In this document: positions 23,542 to 26,600 of the stretch, piece after piece | How the letters are laid out: each line of letters starts with the position of its first letter | Position numbering within the stretch: position 1 is the stretch's first letter | Source: a virus | IMG/VR virus record: IMGVR_UViG_3300030103_001184 | Coordinates: 1-26,600 of that record | Direction: 5' to 3' (one strand) | Length of the DNA stretch: 26,600 nt | Position numbers and translations under genes: made by a program | Notes under the pieces: generated by a model | The model's input: the letters and a program-made list of their open reading frames with translations, nothing else | What the model was told of the DNA's origin: nothing | The model's database searches: none

Positions 23542-23963
23542 GTAGACTATATTTCGCCTATGGCTCAAACTTGAACAAAAGCCAGATGGCATTTCGTAGC
23601 CCCACCGCGAAAGCGTTGGGATCTGCGTATTTTGTCGGGTGGCAGTTGGTCTTTCGGGGCGTAGCTGACATAGAACGAGGAGATGATGACAGCTTGCTTC
23701 CTGTAGGCATCTGGCGCATTGAAGAAGCAGACGAGGCCGCACTTGATAGATACGAGGGTGTGAGTTCTGGACTTTATCGCAAGGTGGAGATCAACGGGAT
23801 GCTAACCTATCGGATGAATAGATACTCTTACGCTAGACCATCTGCTGAATACTTTACCACAATCCTGAACGGGTATCGGGACTTTGGGCTTGATGAGTCG
23901 GAATTGTACAATGCGCGGGATGAATCGACATTTCGTGAGGAGGAACAGCGGATATGGATATAA
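23538..23963 (+). CDS. Gamma-glutamylcyclotransferase / AIG2-like protein, 141 aa
   Basis: The family signature is plain: the substrate loop FAYGSNL (6-12), catalytic glutamate E73 in RYEGV, GLYRK (78-82), and EYFTTILNGYRDFGL (104-118). GGCT-fold enzymes cyclise a gamma-glutamyl group to 5-oxoproline and release the amine. Phage copies are common but poorly studied. It is translationally coupled to the 123-aa gene and is followed, in the next transcription unit, by an amidoligase, an enzyme class that makes the kind of bond GGCTs cleave. It may reverse a modification, or process a gamma-glutamyl metabolite. The stop codon runs into AATTGTTC (23963-23970). Confidence 0.88.
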   Translation: MSRLYFAYGSNLNKSQMAFRSPTAKALGSAYFVGWQLVFRGVADIERGDDDSLLPVGIWRIEEADEAALDRYEGVSSGLYRKVEINGMLTYRMNRYSYARPSAEYFTTILNGYRDFGLDESELYNARDESTFREEEQRIWI

Positions 23964-23979
23964 ATTGTTCGGGTTATTT

Positions 23980-24014
23980 TGGGCCGTGGCCGGGCGCTGC
24001 GGCCCATTTTTTTT
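23980..24014 (+). terminator. Rho-independent terminator, junction C
   Basis: TGGGCCG (23980-23986) pairs with CGGCCCA (24000-24006); the 13-nt interior is GC-rich and eight T follow (24007-24014). It ends the GGCT transcript. Confidence 0.85.
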
Positions 24015-24041
24015 GCCCAATCACGGGCAGCGCGGGGCCAT

Positions 24042-24063
24042 AACCTGTACAATTGTTCGGGTT
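24042..24063 (+). promoter_or_regulatory. 22-bp AATTGTTC palindrome, junction C
   Basis: AACCTGTACAA followed by TTGTTCGGGTT; 9 of 11 pairs match and a tenth is a T/G wobble. It lies 28 nt after the terminator. Confidence 0.72.
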
Positions 24064-24076
24064 ATTGAGTCGAGAC

Positions 24077-24129
24077 TCGGGCAGCACCGGGCTGAATCGG
24101 ATCGGGGATCGGGGCATCGGGCATCGGGG
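24077..24129 (+). repeat. TCGGG array with canonical G-quadruplex motif
   Basis: Within 24104-24129 four G-runs (4, 4, 3 and 4 G) are separated by ATC, CATC and CATC, a textbook quadruplex pattern on the + strand. The unit ATCGGG(G) is the same as in the array after terS. Confidence 0.7.
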
Positions 24130-24231
24130 TTAGCTGCTGCTGCTGGTTACGATCTTCCTTTCTTTCACGCGCACGCACACCCGCCCTCCCGATCAATAAT
24201 TAAAAAAATACGAACAATTGCTCTTTTTGTG

Positions 24232-24261
24232 TTTACATACGCAATGTTTGCATGCTAGTTT
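24232..24261 (+). promoter_or_regulatory. Promoter with GCAA-NNN-TTGC operator, junction C
   Basis: TTTACA (24232-24237), an 18-nt spacer and a weak TAGTTT (24256-24261). GCAATGTTTGC (24241-24251) lies in the spacer. The sequence from TTGCATGC onwards resembles the replication-operon promoter at 9702. Confidence 0.6.
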
Positions 24262-24306
24262 TCAGAAGTGGCGCAAACGTGCGTCTACAAAAACAGAAAA
24301 AAGGTA

Positions 24307-25587
24307 ATGAAAACAATGCTTTATTTTACAGATGGATCAAAAATGACTGGTGGCTGTGAATGGGAACTAGCCCACAAGCCGAATTCTGACTGCTCTGGAT
24401 GGGGTGTTTATGAGTGGAAAAACGCTATCCGTAACGCTGGATTTAGTTGGATCAGAGTGGAAAGCGACGGGTCTTACAATGTGAAAGTTGAGTTGGTTTC
24501 ACCGGCTTTCCTATTGCCTCTTGATGGTCAAGCTTATGCTGACATTAAAGCCTTACTTGAATTTGTTGAAAGTAAAGGTGGCAAGATTAAAAAAGGTTGT
24601 GGGTTGCATGCTAACATAGGAACAAGGCTTGTGACTGGCATTACGGCAGATGAATTCTGGAATGCAAGCAAACTTGCCATGTCAAATTCAGATAGTTTTT
24701 ATAGGCCAGACGCTATCAACTTATCTGATGCAATGCCAATTGAGTTGGTGAAAGATGTTATCAAACGTTATGCAATCCATCATGACGATGTAGATAGTTT
24801 ACTTGCACCGTCCAGACGTTGTGAGAGTAGTGGCATCTTTTCTTATCCTGCACCGTCTGATCATTGGCCACAAGATAACGACAACCAGTCTTATTTCTGC
24901 CACAGCATCCGCCGCATTGCTGGTGTGATGGAAAGTCGTTTTGATGCCTGCACCACAGAATATGAGGTGGCAGAAACCCTAAAGGCTTGCCAAACTTTAT
25001 ACCGCTCACAGCATGCCAAATTTGCCGCTATCAATATGGGTCATTTTGGTTCTGGCCGAATTGAGTTTAGACAACACCAAGGCACGTTAAACGTCAAAAA
25101 GACTGCCGCATGGTTAAAGCTTATTGAACAAATGTTCCGCTATTCGCATGACGCAAGAGTTGCGTATGTTCCAGAACATCAAGTTACCAATGGAACACCC
25201 ACCGCACCATACCGTGCAGGATCAAGAATTGCTGTTATGTGGGATATAATTAGACGCGATGGTGGTGCGACTACACAACAAATTAGCAGTGTTACCGGAT
25301 GGGATGCTGGCACCATCCGCGCTAGAATTTCAGAAATGAGAGCGCAACATGGGCAGGACAATATTCGTTGTCATACTCAACAACGCTATGGCAACGCCTA
25401 TGGTACTAGCCAAGGCAATCATGATCTAAATGGATATGAGGCAATTCAAGGTGAGGTTGTCACCATTCCTGCAAAGTGGGAATTATTGCCAGCCAATAGA
25501 ATTGGTGTAACTAGCATATTTGCAGGGCTGGATGATCAGACATTTGAATACTTAATGGAAAGACGATCTGATTTTAGGCAAAACTAG
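24307..25587 (+). CDS. Amidoligase (glutamine-synthetase-like ligase) with C-terminal helix-turn-helix, 426 aa
   Basis: The N-terminal ~290 residues match the putative amidoligase family (COOH-NH2 ligases): GGCEWEL (15-21) with E18/E20, VESDGS (51-56), VELVSP (61-66), CGLHANIG (98-105) and IEFRQHQGTLN (252-262). These enzymes use ATP to join a carboxyl and an amine. Residues ~306-350 form an HTH: AVMWDIIRRDGGATTQQISS followed by TGWDAGTIRARISEM; a further ~75 residues follow. This ligase-HTH fusion is unusual. AAAAAAGG precedes ATGs at 24307 and 24316; spacing is short for the first and long for the second, so the start may be nine bases later. A gamma-glutamylcyclotransferase lies just upstream, suggesting linked chemistry. 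Substrate unknown. Confidence 0.85.
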   Translation: MKTMLYFTDGSKMTGGCEWELAHKPNSDCSGWGVYEWKNAIRNAGFSWIRVESDGSYNVKVELVSPAFLLPLDGQAYADIKALLEFVESKGGKIKKGCGLHANIGTRLVTGITADEFWNASKLAMSNSDSFYRPDAINLSDAMPIELVKDVIKRYAIHHDDVDSLLAPSRRCESSGIFSYPAPSDHWPQDNDNQSYFCHSIRRIAGVMESRFDACTTEYEVAETLKACQTLYRSQHAKFAAINMGHFGSGRIEFRQHQGTLNVKKTAAWLKLIEQMFRYSHDARVAYVPEHQVTNGTPTAPYRAGSRIAVMWDIIRRDGGATTQQISSVTGWDAGTIRARISEMRAQHGQDNIRCHTQQRYGNAYGTSQGNHDLNGYEAIQGEVVTIPAKWELLPANRIGVTSIFAGLDDQTFEYLMERRSDFRQN

Positions 25588-25607
25588 CCAAACATAAAAA
25601 CGCGATT

Positions 25608-25636
25608 AGAGGCGCTTGCAGCGCCTCTTTTTTTTT
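25608..25636 (+). terminator. Strong rho-independent terminator, junction D
   Basis: AGAGGCGC (25608-25615) pairs with GCGCCTCT (25621-25628) over TTGCA, followed by eight T (25629-25636). It ends the amidoligase transcript. Confidence 0.93.
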
Positions 25637-25651
25637 GCGGTAGGTTACCAG

Positions 25652-25673
25652 CAGCCGAACAATTGTACGGCAT
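25652..25673 (+). promoter_or_regulatory. 22-bp AATTGTTC palindrome, junction D (inverted orientation)
   Basis: The core CCGAACAATTGTACGG (25655-25670) is palindromic except for one A/A pair; 8 of 11 pairs match overall. AATTGTTC is on the minus strand here. It lies 16 nt after the terminator. Confidence 0.65.
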
Positions 25674-25698
25674 AGGTGCAGCTCTATGGGCGATTAAC

Positions 25699-25709
25699 GC
25701 AATGTTTGC
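25699..25709 (+). promoter_or_regulatory. Operator-like GCAATGTTTGC without a clear promoter
   Basis: Identical to the 11-bp palindrome at 24241, but no good -35 or -10 lies around it. It may be an auxiliary operator for the promoter 170 bp downstream, or the remains of an older promoter. Confidence 0.5.
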
Positions 25710-25869
25710 ATCTAAGGTACCCTATACCTTGGCAATATGTGGCAAAATCGGGGATGGGTGGGTATACCACCACCCCTAAAAAAAATTTTGACAGGGCGAA
25801 AGGTTGCGCCAACTTTCCCACAAACAACCCTCAAAAAATTTTAAAAAAAAATTTTACATCATATTTTCC

Positions 25870-25898
25870 TTGATTGTTTGCAATCTTTGCACTATGTT
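25870..25898 (+). promoter_or_regulatory. Promoter with GCAA-NNN-TTGC operator, junction D
   Basis: TTGATT (25870-25875), a 17-nt spacer and TATGTT (25893-25898). GCAATCTTTGC (25880-25890) lies in the spacer. It precedes AAAGGAGGGG and the gene pair at 25925 and 26163, which includes an XRE regulator. Confidence 0.68.
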
Positions 25899-25924
25899 AT
25901 GTGAAACAACTAAAGGAGGGGCAA

Positions 25925-26176
25925 ATGCCTAAGTTTTTATTAAAGATCAGCGAGGATCCAATTGAGTTTGAGGCTCCTAGTGCTGAAGGGTTTCTTGCTG
26001 CATGGAAGGACATCTTCTTCATGGCAGACCGGGAAGACAAAGATTGGATTCGTACAGCAGCTTCTGTTGCATGCGATTGGAGTGGCAAGTCTATCAGGTT
26101 CGATACTGTTGAGGCTTTTGCTGCCGACATGATTGACGCTGGTATGCTGGAGGAGGTAGAGGATGTACAAGGCTAA
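25925..26176 (+). CDS. Hypothetical acidic protein, 83 aa
   Basis: AAAGGAGGGG precedes the ATG at 25925; the frame is open upstream into the promoter but without a ribosome site. It begins with two strands (FLLKISEDPIEFEAPSAEGF), then a helix, and ends with an acidic tail (AFAADMIDAGMLEEVEDVQG). No family recognised. The next gene overlaps it by 14 bases, so the pair is co-translated. Confidence 0.7.
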   Translation: MPKFLLKISEDPIEFEAPSAEGFLAAWKDIFFMADREDKDWIRTAASVACDWSGKSIRFDTVEAFAADMIDAGMLEEVEDVQG

Positions 26177-26528
26177 AGAGTCCTACAGCATGTGGGATGG
26201 CAAGACGTTGGCAAAGAAACGTAAGCAACTTGATGTAACGCAGATGAACATGTCCCGGTCTTTGGGTGTGAGTCATCGAATGTATTGTTACTACGAAAGT
26301 GGTGAGCAGGAGATACCGCGTTCAATAGAGCTATCTGTGCGTTATATGGAGAATACAAAGGGTAATGACGTTTTGATGCCCACAGGTACTTTGAGTAACT
26401 TTGACAAGGATCGTATTGCTCGTTTGTGTAGTGCGTTGAATGGAATGGAGGGTACAGATGCTCATATAGACAAGGTTTTGAGGCAATCAAAGACCGAGTT
26501 AGAGTATCTGTTGTCAAAGTTTGAATAA
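26163..26528 (+). CDS. XRE-family (Cro/CI-type) HTH regulator, 121 aa
   Basis: Residues ~13-62 form a lambda-repressor-type five-helix HTH: WDGKTLAKKRKQLDVTQMNM followed by SRSLGVSHRMYCYYESGEQE and IPRSIELSVRYMEN. The remaining ~55 residues are helical (NFDKDRIARLCSALNG; HIDKVLRQSKTELEYLLSKF), probably a dimerisation tail, with no LexA-type autoprotease motif. It overlaps the preceding gene, and their shared promoter has a GCAA-NNN-TTGC palindrome inside it, so autoregulation through that site and control of the matching promoters is the simplest reading. This is inference. A second in-frame start at 26190 is possible. Confidence 0.8.
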   Translation: MYKAKESYSMWDGKTLAKKRKQLDVTQMNMSRSLGVSHRMYCYYESGEQEIPRSIELSVRYMENTKGNDVLMPTGTLSNFDKDRIARLCSALNGMEGTDAHIDKVLRQSKTELEYLLSKFE

Positions 26529-26536
26529 TAAACTAT

Positions 26537-26596
26537 CATTGGCCCCGTGTATTTTTCATAGAGGGTTAGAGCATGACAAGTTTCATGGGGCCAATG
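26537..26596 (+). repeat. 10-bp perfect inverted repeat around a ribosome site and start codon
   Basis: CATTGGCCCC (26537-26546) and GGGGCCAATG (26587-26596) flank 40 nt that contain GAGGG (26561-26565) and the ATG at 26573. The right arm lies within codons 5-8 of the partial gene. A stem here could mask or expose the start of translation. Confidence 0.55.
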
Positions 26597-26600
26597 GCAC
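26573..26600 (+). CDS. Start of a further gene, cut by the window end
   Basis: ATG with GAGGG seven bases upstream begins an open frame MTSFMGPMA that runs off the window. Too short to identify. Since terS lies upstream and the large terminase subunit is missing from the window, terL is a possibility, but it cannot be supported here. Confidence 0.5.

Larger units (their letters stand above)
23964..24306 (+). other. 343-bp non-coding GC-rich junction C
   Basis: This gap holds an AATTGTTC at the gene end, a terminator, the 22-bp palindrome, a G-rich TCGGG array, an A/T-rich tract with GAACAATT on the opposite strand (24212-24219) and a promoter. Open frames crossing it have no ribosome sites and I regard them as chance. 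Confidence 0.65.
25588..25924 (+). other. 337-bp non-coding junction D
   Basis: It contains a terminator, the palindrome, a stand-alone operator-like GCAATGTTTGC, two hairpins (AAGGTA/TACCTT at 25714-25730; GGGTGG/CCACCC at 25756-25775), a long A/T-rich tract (25778-25868) and a promoter. The A/T-rich tract next to inverted repeats could also be a DNA-unwinding element of an origin, but nothing proves this. No gene seen. Confidence 0.6.

Noticed and set aside
22251-24129. CRISPR array in the repeat-rich region
   Set aside because: Repeats are 5-8 bp and irregularly spaced, with no unique spacers of constant length; the Cas4-like protein has no Cas1 or Cas2 partner.
23884-24258. 124-aa + strand frame across junction C
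   Set aside because: It overlaps the GGCT gene, a terminator, the palindrome and the quadruplex array; no ribosome site.
22439-25673. Integron-like attC sites at the cassette boundaries
   Set aside because: The palindromes are short (22 bp), centred without the paired outer and inner core boxes of attC, lack extrahelical bases, and no integron integrase is seen.
25676-25873. 65-aa + strand frame in junction D
   Set aside because: It runs through hairpins and an A/T-rich tract and has no ribosome site.
1-26600. tRNA genes or a clear attachment site / integrase
   Set aside because: I saw no T-loop plus cloverleaf pattern and no tyrosine or serine recombinase in any frame; a subtle case would need a dedicated scan.

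Overview
This window looks like 26.6 kb of a tailed double-stranded DNA phage, most likely a marine-type podophage. Coding density is very high. Nearly all genes lie on the + strand and are joined by ATGA/TAATG overlaps. There is a virion block, a lysozyme, a single-strand annealing/primase-helicase replication set and a small terminase subunit. No ribosomal, tRNA, integrase or metabolic host genes are visible. The host cannot be read from the sequence. The style (coding regions moderately AT-rich, Sak4/DUF669 recombination pair, Cas4-like nuclease, DUF6378, a gp10-like podoviral tail protein) resembles phages of aquatic proteobacteria, but that is inference.

Layout. 1-8.5 kb: virion genes, namely a P22 gp10-like tail/DNA-stabilisation protein (cut by the left edge), a 76-aa conserved protein, two Gly/Ala-rich virion proteins, and two large probable internal/ejection proteins (596 and 1044 aa). 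8.5-9.0 kb: GH24 lysozyme. 8.95-9.29 kb: the only minus-strand genes, a coupled pair encoding a ribbon-helix-helix protein and a 53-aa zinc-ribbon protein. 9.3-17.4 kb: DNA metabolism, namely a DUF1064 nuclease, a coiled-coil protein, a Sak4-like ATPase, DUF669, a winged-helix protein, an SF2 helicase, a Cas4-like nuclease, a TOPRIM/RepA-type primase-helicase and DUF6378. 17.4-21.4 kb: accessory genes, including an HEIGH metalloprotein, a possible AcrVA2-like protein, an orphan C5-cytosine methyltransferase, a two-helix membrane protein and a zinc-finger (CxxGH) protein. 21.7-22.2 kb: small terminase subunit. 22.2-25.9 kb: an unusual region of single- or two-gene cassettes separated by GC-rich intergenic DNA. 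It carries a conserved unknown protein, a gamma-glutamylcyclotransferase-like protein and an amidoligase fused to a helix-turn-helix. 25.9-26.6 kb: a small acidic protein, an XRE-type regulator, and the first nine codons of another gene that may be the large terminase subunit (not provable here).

The most notable structure is regulatory. At four successive junctions between 22.4 and 25.9 kb the same order recurs: a rho-independent terminator, then within 7-28 nt a 22-bp imperfect palindrome built on ACAATTGT, then an A/T-rich tract, then a sigma70-like promoter whose spacer carries the operator-like palindrome GCAA-NNN-TTGC; three of the four then run into an (A)AAGGAGGG-type ribosome site. 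The 8-mer AATTGTTC occurs about 10 times in roughly 2 kb of non-coding DNA. Related promoters with one half of the GCAA/TTGC palindrome precede the replication operon (9.7 kb) and the accessory operon (17.4 kb), so the phage appears to have a regulon read by one or two repressors. The XRE protein at 26.2 kb and the RHH protein at 9.2 kb are candidates. Arrays of TCGGG able to form G-quadruplexes lie beside two of the palindromes.

All calls come from reading the sequence and recalling family motifs. No database search was run.
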